Origin: Pseudomonadota bacterium
GTDB lineage: Bacteria; Desulfobacterota; Desulfarculia; Desulfarculales; Desulfarculaceae
Direction: 5' to 3'
NCBI GenBank assembly: GCA_018902755.1
Contig: JAHIQI010000072.1
Coordinates: 13,033-77,032 of the forward strand
Length of the DNA: 64,000 nt
Below, one piece after another: positions 26,408 to 34,515 of the stretch; the stretch's first letter is position 1; each line of letters starts with the position of its first letter. A program made the translations under genes and the position numbers. The notes under the pieces were generated by a model that worked only from the letters and a program-made list of their open reading frames with translations, was not told where the DNA came from and did no database searches.

Positions 26408-26570
26408 GGGGCTTGCTTCCTGGGCGCGGGTGGCCGGTCCGATATGCTCTACGCGCAAGATGTCTTCCTCCTGCCCCGGAGCGGTCCCTTTGGCGAGCCC
26501 TTGGGGCGGATTCGGCTCTGCCGGATGGATTTTGATTTTGGGCAGGCGGTGTCTATCTGGTGTGCTGGGG
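26408..26570. other. upstream region of the RR-PP2C gene
   Basis: Between the STAS terminator and the RR-PP2C start. AGGA lies about 10 nt before the ATG at 26407. I see no further gene, repeat or RNA element here. Confidence 0.4.
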
Positions 26571-26600
26571 AAAAATAAGCCCGGGCCTTGCGGTCCGGGC
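26571..26600 (-). terminator. probable terminator after the STAS gene
   Basis: GCCCGG (26579-26584) pairs with CCGGGC (26595-26600) around a 10-nt loop, and the minus strand then reads TTATTTTT. It is about 115 bp past the STAS stop, so the STAS gene is probably transcribed apart from the RR-PP2C gene. Confidence 0.6.
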
Positions 26601-26713
26601 AGGCGGCCCCTATTGGGGCCGTTTGGGGCACGTGTGGTTGTTTGGCCTCTAGGCGGCCGATCGAGGCAGGCTCTTGGTCAAAGGGCGGTTGATCCGACAA
26701 AAGGGCAGCCCAT

Positions 26714-27025
26714 TCAGGAGGCCAGGGATATCTGGAAAATCTTGTCCAGTTTGACCACTTTGAACATGGTGTAGATATCCTTGGACATGTTGTCTATGCG
26801 CACGGTCCCGCCGTGAGGGGCCAAATTTTTGTAAAGCAGCAACAGCTTCCCGATGCCTGAACTGCCGATAAAAGTCACGCCGCTGAAGTCCAAGACGACT
26901 TCCTTGAGGGCGGCCAGATCGAGATCCAGAAAACGCCTTTTCATTTCCTCGGCGCCACGTTCATCGATGTTGCCGGCGATTTCTACGCGTACCTGATTAT
27001 CTTGGGCAACGACGTTAAGTTCCAT
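26714..27025 (-). CDS. STAS-domain anti-sigma factor antagonist (RsbV/SpoIIAA-like)
   Basis: A 103-residue single STAS domain. The phosphorylatable serine is in F-I-G-S-S-G-I-G-K-L, where Gly replaces the more usual Asp before Ser-Ser. The preceding V-V-L-D-F-S-G-V strand is typical. It should bind and be phosphorylated by an HATPase kinase such as the one encoded at 24382. A ribosome-binding site (AGGAGAG) precedes the ATG. The terminator at 26571 separates it from its partner genes. Confidence 0.88.
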   Translation of the reverse strand: MELNVVAQDNQVRVEIAGNIDERGAEEMKRRFLDLDLAALKEVVLDFSGVTFIGSSGIGKLLLLYKNLAPHGGTVRIDNMSKDIYTMFKVVKLDKIFQISLAS

Positions 27026-27161
27026 TGCCTCTCCTAACCTGCAAAAGAACGGCCTGGCTGCGGACCGGCCATGGGGCGGGACTCCTACTGTGAATGTTTA
27101 TCTATAACAAAACCGATTACGGGGCGCAACGGTAAAAGTCAGAGTTAAAACGGGGTTAGAG

Positions 27162-28358
27162 TCAGTTAACCGGCTTGGCGGGCTGGGCGGTCCCCGGCTT
27201 TGGAAGGGCGATGGTCAGATTAAGGCGGCGTCCGTCCCGCTCCAGCAGATAAGTGTGCGGCGCGAAAGGGGCCGCCTTGATGGCGTCATGGATGCCCTTG
27301 GGTGAGGTAAGGGGTTTTTCGTCCACCGCCAAGAGCAGGTCGCCGGGCAAAACCCCGGCTTTTTGGGCCGGGCTGCCTGGGATAATCCTTTTTACCACCA
27401 GCCCGCCGTTCTCGACCCCCAGCAGCAGCCCCAGGCGCGGGGGCGGCGGCGGGGCGGGAGTGGAAACGGCCAGGAGATTGGCAGGGGCGTTTTTAGCGGC
27501 CATGACCATGGCCTGGGCCCCTTGGGCGCTCACCGGCAGGATGATCAGGGGCGCCGCTCCGGGCAGACGCCGGGCTATGCGCGGGGGCAGGCCCATGTCT
27601 CCGGCCAGGTGCCCGGCCCCGGCCAGGACCAGGCCCCGTTTGCCGCCGTCTGGCCAGGGGTCCAGGCGCAGGGAAAGGTTGTGGGCCATGGTCTCGTCGC
27701 GCACCACCTGGGCCGCGAAAAAGTTCTCCTGGGCCTGGGGGTCCTTTACGCCGTGGAAGGCGAACTGGCGGGCCACCTTTTCCCGGTAGGCCGGGTCGTC
27801 CAGGTTCAGAGATGGGGCGATGGAGGCCCGCTGCTCAGGGGTGAGCGACTTCAGGCCGCCCGCGGCCACCTGGCGCACCACGCCCTGGGGGGCGTTGAGG
27901 GCCACCAGGATGAGGCCCTTGGCCCGCACCTCGGCAAAGATGGGAGCCACCATCTTCCAGGGAAAGCCCCAGCTCTGGTCCCATTTCACCTGGGCGTGGA
28001 ACTCTTCCAGGGTGATCTTGCCTGCGGACAGGGCGTCGCAGGCGGTCTGGGCGTCCTGCTGCAGCCATTCCACCCCCACCACCAGCGGCCCCTGGGCGGC
28101 CATAAGCTTGAGCACTCGTAGCTGGACAGCGTGGTGGCCGGGGTGGTCGTGGCGCTCGCCCACCAGCACCACCCTGGCCTGGGTCAGGCGGCGGGTCAGC
28201 TCCTCTTGGCTCAGGGGCCGGGGATCGGGCGGGGCCAGATAGTCCCCCGGAGCCAAGGCGCGAGGCGGCGTCTGGTTCATACCCGCGCAGCCCACGGCCA
28301 AGGCCAGGACGGCCAAGGCCAGGCCCGCCCAAAGCCGCTGGCGCCGCCGGCGTCCCAA
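27162..28358 (-). CDS. ChaN-like (Tiki superfamily) lipoprotein with C-terminal PDZ
   Basis: A 398-residue protein. A signal peptide with a lipobox-like A-V-G-C (Cys at about residue 24) suggests a lipoprotein. The ChaN/DUF399 domain follows (about 60-290): V-V-L-V-G-E-R-H-D-H-P-G-H-H near its start, with the G-A-G-H-x-x-G motif at its end. A PDZ domain (about 310-385) carries G-L-L-L-G-V ... I-I-P-G-S-P-A-Q-K-A-G-V-L-P-G-D. ChaN homologues bind haem; PDZ domains recognise C termini. The two together are unusual. It starts 4 bp after the M23 peptidase stop, so they are co-transcribed. Confidence 0.82.
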   Translation of the reverse strand: MGRRRRQRLWAGLALAVLALAVGCAGMNQTPPRALAPGDYLAPPDPRPLSQEELTRRLTQARVVLVGERHDHPGHHAVQLRVLKLMAAQGPLVVGVEWLQQDAQTACDALSAGKITLEEFHAQVKWDQSWGFPWKMVAPIFAEVRAKGLILVALNAPQGVVRQVAAGGLKSLTPEQRASIAPSLNLDDPAYREKVARQFAFHGVKDPQAQENFFAAQVVRDETMAHNLSLRLDPWPDGGKRGLVLAGAGHLAGDMGLPPRIARRLPGAAPLIILPVSAQGAQAMVMAAKNAPANLLAVSTPAPPPPPRLGLLLGVENGGLVVKRIIPGSPAQKAGVLPGDLLLAVDEKPLTSPKGIHDAIKAAPFAPHTYLLERDGRRLNLTIALPKPGTAQPAKPVN

Positions 28359-28362
28359 GGTC

Positions 28363-29733
28363 CTATTGCTGGCCCGGGGGCAAGGGCTGGTTCAGCCCGG
28401 CCTCGCTGAAGCGCAGCAGCACGTTGTCCTGCACCCAGTGGGGGTCCCACCACTCGGTGGGGTTCACGAACACCCCGCCCACCAGGACGGAGAAGTGCAA
28501 ATGGTCGCCCAGGGCCAGGCCGGTCATGCCCGACAGGCCGATGACCTGGCCGCGGCTCACCTCGTCGCCCGGCTTCACCCGCAGCTCGGACAGGTGGCCG
28601 TAAAGGCTGGCCAGGCCCTGGCCATGGCTGAGGATTACGCAGTTGCCGTAGATGCCCCGCTTGGCGGCGTAGCGCACGATGCCCTTGGCCGCGGCCTTCA
28701 CTGGGCTGCGCTCGGTGTGGGCCAGATCCTGGCCCAGGTGCACGCTGCGGCTGACCACGTTCTTGTCCAGCACGTATTCCCGGCGGTCGCCAAAGGCGGC
28801 CTTGGGCGCGCCCAGGGGGCGCTCCAGGGTTTTTTGCCAGAGCTGGTAGGGCTGGCTGGGCAGGGCGGCCTTGGCGATCTCGGCGTTGTCCAACTGGCGC
28901 AGCTCTTGGTTGATCCACAGGAACTTGGCCAGGGCCGTCTGCCGGTCGGGCGGAATCTGGTCCGCGAAGCGGGCGGCCACCCGGTTCATGAAGCTCTCGT
29001 TGAGGTTGATGATGTCGGTCTTGAAGTTTTTCCAGCGCACCTTCACGTTGAGCGGCATCTGGACCTGGTTGCCGGCCGCGTCCTGGGCCCACAAATCGAT
29101 GTTCACGCCTTTGGGATTGCCGTCGGCATAGGCGAAATAGCACAGCTTGGTGTTCGGCTGCTGGGGCCAGGGGGAGCAGCCCTGGAATACCTGATCGCCC
29201 ACCCGCACCCCGTGGCTGGCCTCGGCCTCGTTGACCGTGTACACGGCCAGGCCGGTGCCGCCCCGGTTCAGGCGGACGATCTGGCTGAGGGAGCTAAGCT
29301 GCGGCGGGGTGGTGTCCACCATCACCGGGAACTCTTTGATAACGGTGTTGCCCTTCATCCAGTTACGCCAGGAGCGGTCCGCAGCCTCCACCACCAGGGT
29401 GGCCTTGCCCTGGCGCATACCCATCTCCAGGGGGTTGATGGCCAGCTTGAGCGAGGCCACCGGCGCGCCGGGGGCGTCAAAGGCCTGGTTCAGCACCACC
29501 CCCTTGCGCTCGTTCTGCTGCATGGTGACCCGCACCCAGGCCAGGCCCCGGCCTTGGTCGCTCACCCTGAGGAACACGGTATTGCTCTTGCCCAGGTACT
29601 TGACGGGCTTTTCCAGGGCTAACTGGGGGGGCTCGCCTTCCAGGTGAGGCCAGACATAAAAAGCCCCGGCGCCCAAAAGGACCAATATCAGGATGAGGAT
29701 GATCAGCCAGAGGCGGCTTTTTCCGCGGGTCAT
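28363..29733 (-). CDS. M23-family (LytM) metallopeptidase with N-terminal TM
   Basis: A 456-residue protein with an N-terminal signal anchor (about residues 8-28) and a long beta-rich periplasmic stretch. A C-terminal LytM domain starts at about residue 315: H-x3-D (H-L-G-Q-D-L), L-S-H-G-Q-G-L-A-S-L-Y-G-H-L, and H-x-H in G-D-H-L-H-F-S. All zinc and catalytic residues are present. These enzymes cut peptide cross-links in peptidoglycan or, when inactive, activate amidases. It is the first gene of a two-gene unit with the ChaN-PDZ lipoprotein. Confidence 0.9.
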   Translation of the reverse strand: MTRGKSRLWLIILILILVLLGAGAFYVWPHLEGEPPQLALEKPVKYLGKSNTVFLRVSDQGRGLAWVRVTMQQNERKGVVLNQAFDAPGAPVASLKLAINPLEMGMRQGKATLVVEAADRSWRNWMKGNTVIKEFPVMVDTTPPQLSSLSQIVRLNRGGTGLAVYTVNEAEASHGVRVGDQVFQGCSPWPQQPNTKLCYFAYADGNPKGVNIDLWAQDAAGNQVQMPLNVKVRWKNFKTDIINLNESFMNRVAARFADQIPPDRQTALAKFLWINQELRQLDNAEIAKAALPSQPYQLWQKTLERPLGAPKAAFGDRREYVLDKNVVSRSVHLGQDLAHTERSPVKAAAKGIVRYAAKRGIYGNCVILSHGQGLASLYGHLSELRVKPGDEVSRGQVIGLSGMTGLALGDHLHFSVLVGGVFVNPTEWWDPHWVQDNVLLRFSEAGLNQPLPPGQQ

Positions 29734-29869
29734 GTAGTTGTGCTCCCTTGCCGAAATGGAGGAGTTGGTGCTTACTCAAAAAAGGTTAGGCTAGGCCAGG
29801 GTCACTGTCAAGGATGCAGGCTCCGGGAAGCGGCTTGCCGGTCCGCATTCATGGCCGTAATATTACTTC

Positions 29870-30397
29870 ATGATCGAATCTATCAACGGCAAAACGCCCA
29901 TAGTGGACCCCAGCGCCTTCATCGCGCCGGGCGCGGTGGTCCTGGGCGACGTGGAGTTGGGTCCTGAGGTCAGCGTGTGGTACGGGTGCGTGCTGCGCGG
30001 CGACATCAACTGGATCCGGGTGGGCGCGAGAACCAACCTGCAGGACGGCTCGGTCATCCATGTGTCCCACACCGGCCAGGGCACCCTGGTGGGCAGCGAG
30101 GTGGTGGTGGGGCACCGGGTGGTGCTGCATTCGTGCACCGTGGGCGACCAGGTGCTCATCGGCATGGGCGCGGTGGTGCTGGACCGGGCCCAAGTGGGGG
30201 ATGGGGCCATCGTGGCCGCCGGGGCGGTGGTGCCGCCGGGCATGATCGTGCCGCCGGACACCATGGTGGCTGGGATTCCCGCCAAGGTCATCCGTCCGGT
30301 TACCCCGGAACAGCGCCAGGCCACCGTGGCCACCATGGAGCGCTACCTCAAGGCCATGGCCATGCACAAGCAAATGCTCTCCGGCGAGGGGCGGTAG
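29870..30397 (+). CDS. gamma-class carbonic anhydrase family protein
   Basis: A 175-residue left-handed beta-helix protein with repeated hexapeptides. The three metal-binding histidines of gamma-carbonic anhydrases are at H64 (I-H-V-S-H), H82 and H87 (G-H-R-V-V-L-H-S-C). It belongs to the short YrdA/CaiE/PaaY branch. Members bind zinc or iron; some hydrate CO2, others have unclear activity. It is 7 bp upstream of the next gene, so the two form a unit. Confidence 0.9.
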   Translation: MIESINGKTPIVDPSAFIAPGAVVLGDVELGPEVSVWYGCVLRGDINWIRVGARTNLQDGSVIHVSHTGQGTLVGSEVVVGHRVVLHSCTVGDQVLIGMGAVVLDRAQVGDGAIVAAGAVVPPGMIVPPDTMVAGIPAKVIRPVTPEQRQATVATMERYLKAMAMHKQMLSGEGR

Positions 30398-30404
30398 GCC
30401 CGGG

Positions 30405-31508
30405 ATGGTGGAGGCTCCCAACCTCCCGGACGGCCTTTTGGAGCAGGTGCGGGATAACTGCGCCATCGCCGACGCCTCGGTGGCCGGGCGCTTCAGCCTG
30501 TGCGGCCTGCTGCTGCGCCTGCGCAACCTGTACAAGTGGGAGCGGGGCCTGCCTCCCTGGCAGGAGCAGGACACCAGCCTGGTGCTGGAGTGGGTGAGCG
30601 AGCGGGAGCAGCTATGGGAAGAGGCCTTGGAAAAGGAGCCTAAGCCCCTCACCCTGAACGGCCAAAGCTTCGACCCCTGGGACACCGAGGGCGTCAACCG
30701 GGTGTTGGCCCCTCTGGGCCTGTTATACGGGGCCGGGGTGGTGGGAGGCGGCGCGCCGGTGTTCTTCCTGGCCCGCCAGGAAAAGGCATGGCGGCTGAAC
30801 GGTCTGGTGGTGCACCAGTTGGGCGAGGAGTTGACTCGCGACATCCTGTTTTTGCCCGGTCTGCGCCAGGGAGGCGACATCTTTCTGCGGCGCGGCCCGT
30901 TTCCCTATCTGGTCTGGGACCTCTTGGCCGACCCCCGGCCCAGCCAGACCGCCTTCAAGCGTTTCGCCCTTCAGGCCTACGGCCGAGACTACCGCGAGGT
31001 GATAACCAAGCCCTCCTGGGAGGCCCTGGAGCCGGTGCTGGAAGGCGAGATGCGGGCGGTGTTGTGGCACGAGATGGGCGAGGCCACGGACGCGGCTCCG
31101 GCCCAGGAGCTTTTGGCTCTGGCCGCGGGCGGGCATCCGGGAAGCGACGTGGAGCACTTCGTGCGGGGCATCAAGGACCTCATGGCCGACTGCGGCCCCC
31201 AGGGGCGCTTGGCGCAGATCACCGCCCACCAGAGCAGGGGAGCCCTGGGCCTGTACCCGGTGTGGCAGTCCGGGTTTTTAAAGCTGTTGTTCCCGGAGAT
31301 CGTGCCCGCGGTGCAACAGTTCATGTCCCACGGCGACTGGGAGGCCGTGGAGCAGGCGCGACTCGCCGGCTGGCAAAAGGCCCAGCAGGCGGCAAATGAG
31401 CTCAATGAAATACTGACCGGCTACCAGGACGCCGAGGCCCGGACCCTGGTGCGCAGGGTGGTCATGGAACCCTTGGTGGGAGTGGCCGCGCCCAGGGCGG
31501 AAGACTAG
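30405..31508 (+). CDS. conserved hypothetical protein, 367 aa
   Basis: I cannot assign a characterised family. It is a soluble, mostly helical protein with several Trp residues near the N terminus (residues 40-75) and a conserved-looking H-E-x-G-E-A segment at about 222, which could be a metal site but lacks the full HExxH. There is no signal peptide or membrane segment. It is co-oriented with the carbonic anhydrase homologue (7-bp gap) and converges with infA. Confidence 0.7.
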   Translation: MVEAPNLPDGLLEQVRDNCAIADASVAGRFSLCGLLLRLRNLYKWERGLPPWQEQDTSLVLEWVSEREQLWEEALEKEPKPLTLNGQSFDPWDTEGVNRVLAPLGLLYGAGVVGGGAPVFFLARQEKAWRLNGLVVHQLGEELTRDILFLPGLRQGGDIFLRRGPFPYLVWDLLADPRPSQTAFKRFALQAYGRDYREVITKPSWEALEPVLEGEMRAVLWHEMGEATDAAPAQELLALAAGGHPGSDVEHFVRGIKDLMADCGPQGRLAQITAHQSRGALGLYPVWQSGFLKLLFPEIVPAVQQFMSHGDWEAVEQARLAGWQKAQQAANELNEILTGYQDAEARTLVRRVVMEPLVGVAAPRAED

Positions 31509-31539
31509 AATCCGCTGGGCGGGACCTGGCTGGTCTGTG

Positions 31540-31758
31540 CTACTTGAGCCGGTAGGTAATGAGTCCGTGAGTGAGGTCGTAGGGCGAAACGCTGACGCGC
31601 ACCTTGTCTCCCACGAGAACCTTGATCTTGAATCGTTTCATCCTGCCGCTGAGTACGGCGCGCAGGGTGTGTCCTTGCTCGGTGACCACTTCCATCTGCC
31701 CCCCGCCCAGGGTGCGGGTGACCTGGCCTTCAAGGTGAATAAGATCGTCGCGGCTCAA
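31540..31758 (-). CDS. infA: translation initiation factor IF-1
   Basis: Exactly 72 residues, the standard IF-1 length, when translation starts at TTG 31758, which has AAGGAGG 6 nt upstream. The OB-fold ends with the family signature V-S-P-Y-D-L-T-H-G-L-I-T-Y-R. IF-1 binds the ribosomal A site during initiation. The frame stays open further upstream to 31902, but no IF-1 has such an extension. It is monocistronic and diverges from rpmB. Confidence 0.93.
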   Translation of the reverse strand: MSRDDLIHLEGQVTRTLGGGQMEVVTEQGHTLRAVLSGRMKRFKIKVLVGDKVRVSVSPYDLTHGLITYRLK

Positions 31759-31908
31759 GCTGCCTCCTTGGTCAGGAATGAATAACGCGCCGCCCGGACT
31801 CACCGCCCGGCTGCTCAGGAGTTTCCAGAGGTTACGCGGCGGGTCAACTATGCCACGGGCGGGGGGCGGCGTCAAGGCCATGGCGGCTCCGCCACACCAC
31901 AAAAATAC

Positions 31909-31937
31909 TTGTCAACCCCCCGAGTGGTGTGTATATT
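31909..31937 (+). promoter_or_regulatory. sigma70-type promoter of rpmB
   Basis: TTGTCA (31909-31914), 17-bp spacer, TATATT (31932-31937). It lies 60 bp before the rpmB ATG in the infA-rpmB divergent gap. No L28-specific RNA leader is apparent. Confidence 0.65.
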
Positions 31938-31996
31938 TCCGACTTCAGCACAGGGCCGACCAATTTTAGGGGCGGCTTCGGGAGAGGATACGAGCT

Positions 31997-32188
31997 ATGA
32001 GCCAGGTATGTGAATATTGCGGTAAGAAGCCCCAGGTGGGCAACAACGTGAGCCACGCCCACAGAAAAACCAAGCGGCGTTTCAATCCCAACCTGCAGCG
32101 CGTTCGCACCGTGGAAAACGGTCACGTGCGTCGGGTTCGGGTTTGCACTCGCTGCCTGCGCTCTGGCGTGATCAACAAACCCGCCTAA
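31997..32188 (+). CDS. rpmB: 50S ribosomal protein L28
   Basis: A 63-residue L28 with two C-x2-C pairs (C5-x2-C8 and C50-x2-C53), the zinc-binding C+ paralogue form. The H-x-H-R-K-T-K-R-R-F-x-P-N-L core is typical. It binds 23S rRNA in the large subunit. Zinc dependence makes it sensitive to zinc limitation in other bacteria. Promoter at 31909 and terminator at 32210. Confidence 0.95.
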   Translation: MSQVCEYCGKKPQVGNNVSHAHRKTKRRFNPNLQRVRTVENGHVRRVRVCTRCLRSGVINKPA

Positions 32189-32209
32189 AAAAGCTTCCCC
32201 CAAAATTCT

Positions 32210-32242
32210 GCGGAGGACGCCATGCGTCCTCCGCTTGCTTTT
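32210..32242 (+). terminator. rho-independent terminator of rpmB
   Basis: GCGGAGGACGC (32210-32220), loop CAT, GCGTCCTCCGC (32224-32234), then TTGCTTTT. It lies between the convergent rpmB and rel genes and may also weakly end the minus strand. Confidence 0.85.
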
Positions 32243-32264
32243 GCCTGCCCGTTTGCGGAGCGGG

Positions 32265-34418
32265 TCAGTGGTCCATTCTGCGCACCGACATGATGTCCCT
32301 GAGCCCCGCAATGTCCTTGAGCACCCGGTTTAGTTGCTTGGCGTCGTGCACCTGGATGGTGAAGGTGGCTATGCCCTTGAGTTCCTCGGTGGTCTTGACC
32401 TCCGCCTCCAAGATGTTGATTTCGTGCTTTTTCATCACCCCGGCCATGTCGGCCAGGATGCCCGCCCGGTCGGAGCTGATCACCTGGATGCGCACCGGGC
32501 GCACCTCTTCCTTGGCCAGGTCCCACTCCACCTCCACCCGCCGCTCAGGGTCCAACTCGGCCACGTGGGTGCAGTCGCCCCGGTGGATGGTAACCCCCCG
32601 GCCGCGGGTGATATAGCCCACCACCTCGTCGCCGGGCAGGGGATTGCAGCACTTGGCGAAGCGCACCAGGATGTCGTCCAGGCCCTTGACCTTGATGCCC
32701 TCCGGGGCCGGGCGGCGGCGCAGGCGCTTCAGGGAGCGCTCGATAAGGCCGGGCTTTTCCTGCTGCTCCTCGGTGGGCCGGGGCAAAATCTTGTTTACGA
32801 TGTGGCGCGGCGAGACCTTTCCGTAGGCCACCGCCGCCAGCAGGTGCTCCTGGTCCTGGAAGGAGAGGTCGGTCATCACCTTGGCCAACTTGCCGTCTTT
32901 GACCACCGAAGCCAGGGTGAGCTTGTTCTTGCGCAACTCCTTATCCAGAATTTCGCTGCCCAGGCTCACCGAGCGGGTGCGCTCCGATTCTCGGATGTAG
33001 GAGCGTATCTTGGAGCGGGCCCGCCCGCTGACCGCGAAGCCCAGCCAGTCCTTGCTGGGCTTGTGGTTGTTTTGGGTGACGATCTCAACCTGGTCGCCGG
33101 TGGCCAACTCGCTCTTTAGGGGCACCATGCGCCCGTTGACCCTGGCCCCCACGCACTGGTGGCCCACTTCGGTGTGGATGGAGTAGGCGAAGTCGATGGG
33201 CGTGGAGCCGCGGGGCAGGGCCTTGACCTCCCCGCCGGGGGTGAACACGAAAATCTCGCCGGGGTAGAGGTTCATTTTGAGCGACTGCATGAACTCGGTG
33301 GGGTCTTCCAGGTCCCGTTGCCACTCCATCAGCTTGCGCAGCCAGGCGAAGCGGCCCTCTTCGGACTCGTCGCCCGCCCCTTGCTCCTTGTAGCGCCAGT
33401 GGGCGGCGATGCCCTCTTCGGCCACCCGGTGCATTTCCTCGGTGCGTATCTGGATCTCCATGCGCTGGCCCATGGGCCCCACCACCGAGGTGTGCAGGGA
33501 CTGGTACATGTTGGGCTTGGGCATGCCGATGTAGTCGCGGAAGCGGCCGGGGATGGGCTTCCACACGTTGTGGGCCACCCCCAGGGCCTCGTAGCAGTCC
33601 CTTAGCTTTTCCACCACCACCCTAAAGGCGATGAGGTCGTAGAGCTGGTCTATGTCCACGCCCCGACGCTGCATTTTGCGGTAGATGCTGTAGAAGTGCT
33701 TGGGCCTCCCGTCCACACTGCAGGATATGCCCTGTTCGGCCATCTGCTCCTGGAGCACCTGCTTCACCTCGGCGATGAAGCGTTCCCGCTCGCCCTGGCG
33801 GGTGGCCACCCCGTCCTTGATGCGCTTGTAGATGTTGGGTTCCAGAAAATAGAGGGTCCAGTCCTCCAACTCGGCCTGCCAGCGGCGGATGCCCAGGCGG
33901 TGGGCCATGGGGGCGTAGATGTCGCGGGTTTCCTGGGCGATGGAGCGCTGCTTGGCCGGGGGCATGTAGCCCAGGGTGCGCATGTTGTGCAGGCGGTCGC
34001 CGAGCTTGATCAAGAGCACGCGGATGTCGTTGGCCATGGCCAGGATCATCTTGCGCATGTTCTCGGCCTGCTGGGCGGTCTTGGTGGTGGCGCTGATCTG
34101 GGTGATCTTGGTCACCCCGTCCACCAGGGAGGCCACCTCCGGGCCCAACAGGGCGGCCACGTCCTCCACGGTGGTATTGGTGTCCTCCACCGCATCGTGC
34201 AGCAGGGCCGCGCAGATGCTGGCCACATCGGTGTGCATCTCGGCCAAAAGGGCGGCTACGGCCAAGGGGTGGCTGAGGTAGGGCTCGCCCGAGCGGCGCA
34301 CTTGTCCCTTGTGCACCTTGGCTGAAAACACATAGGCCTTTTGGATGGCGCCCACGTCGGCCCCAGGGTGGTATCCCCGGACCGCGTCGATGATTTCGTT
34401 GATGCGTTGCAGGGCCAA
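32265..34418 (-). CDS. rel: bifunctional (p)ppGpp synthetase/hydrolase (Rel/SpoT)
   Basis: A 717-residue protein. The N-terminal HD hydrolase domain is intact (H-K-G-Q-x-R, L-L-H-D-A-V-E-D-T, G-D-R-L-H-N-M-R-T). The synthetase domain has G-R-P-K-H-F-Y-S-I-Y-R-K-M and Y-Q-S-L-H-T. TGS (about 380-445), a helical region, a zinc-finger-like C-C (K-C-C-N-P) and an ACT domain at the C terminus complete the standard Rel layout. It makes and degrades the alarmone ppGpp in starvation. TTG at 34418 is used as start (GAGG 8 nt upstream); no in-frame ATG lies nearby. Confidence 0.95.
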   Translation of the reverse strand: MALQRINEIIDAVRGYHPGADVGAIQKAYVFSAKVHKGQVRRSGEPYLSHPLAVAALLAEMHTDVASICAALLHDAVEDTNTTVEDVAALLGPEVASLVDGVTKITQISATTKTAQQAENMRKMILAMANDIRVLLIKLGDRLHNMRTLGYMPPAKQRSIAQETRDIYAPMAHRLGIRRWQAELEDWTLYFLEPNIYKRIKDGVATRQGERERFIAEVKQVLQEQMAEQGISCSVDGRPKHFYSIYRKMQRRGVDIDQLYDLIAFRVVVEKLRDCYEALGVAHNVWKPIPGRFRDYIGMPKPNMYQSLHTSVVGPMGQRMEIQIRTEEMHRVAEEGIAAHWRYKEQGAGDESEEGRFAWLRKLMEWQRDLEDPTEFMQSLKMNLYPGEIFVFTPGGEVKALPRGSTPIDFAYSIHTEVGHQCVGARVNGRMVPLKSELATGDQVEIVTQNNHKPSKDWLGFAVSGRARSKIRSYIRESERTRSVSLGSEILDKELRKNKLTLASVVKDGKLAKVMTDLSFQDQEHLLAAVAYGKVSPRHIVNKILPRPTEEQQEKPGLIERSLKRLRRRPAPEGIKVKGLDDILVRFAKCCNPLPGDEVVGYITRGRGVTIHRGDCTHVAELDPERRVEVEWDLAKEEVRPVRIQVISSDRAGILADMAGVMKKHEINILEAEVKTTEELKGIATFTIQVHDAKQLNRVLKDIAGLRDIMSVRRMDH

Positions 34419-34515
34419 GCGCCAGGCCTCGAAGTTGGGTTAGTGTTTACTGCCGCTTATTCAACTCTTGCGCTTACCGGCCCTTTGGTCAAGCACCACT
34501 TGCGTGGGGTTCGAT

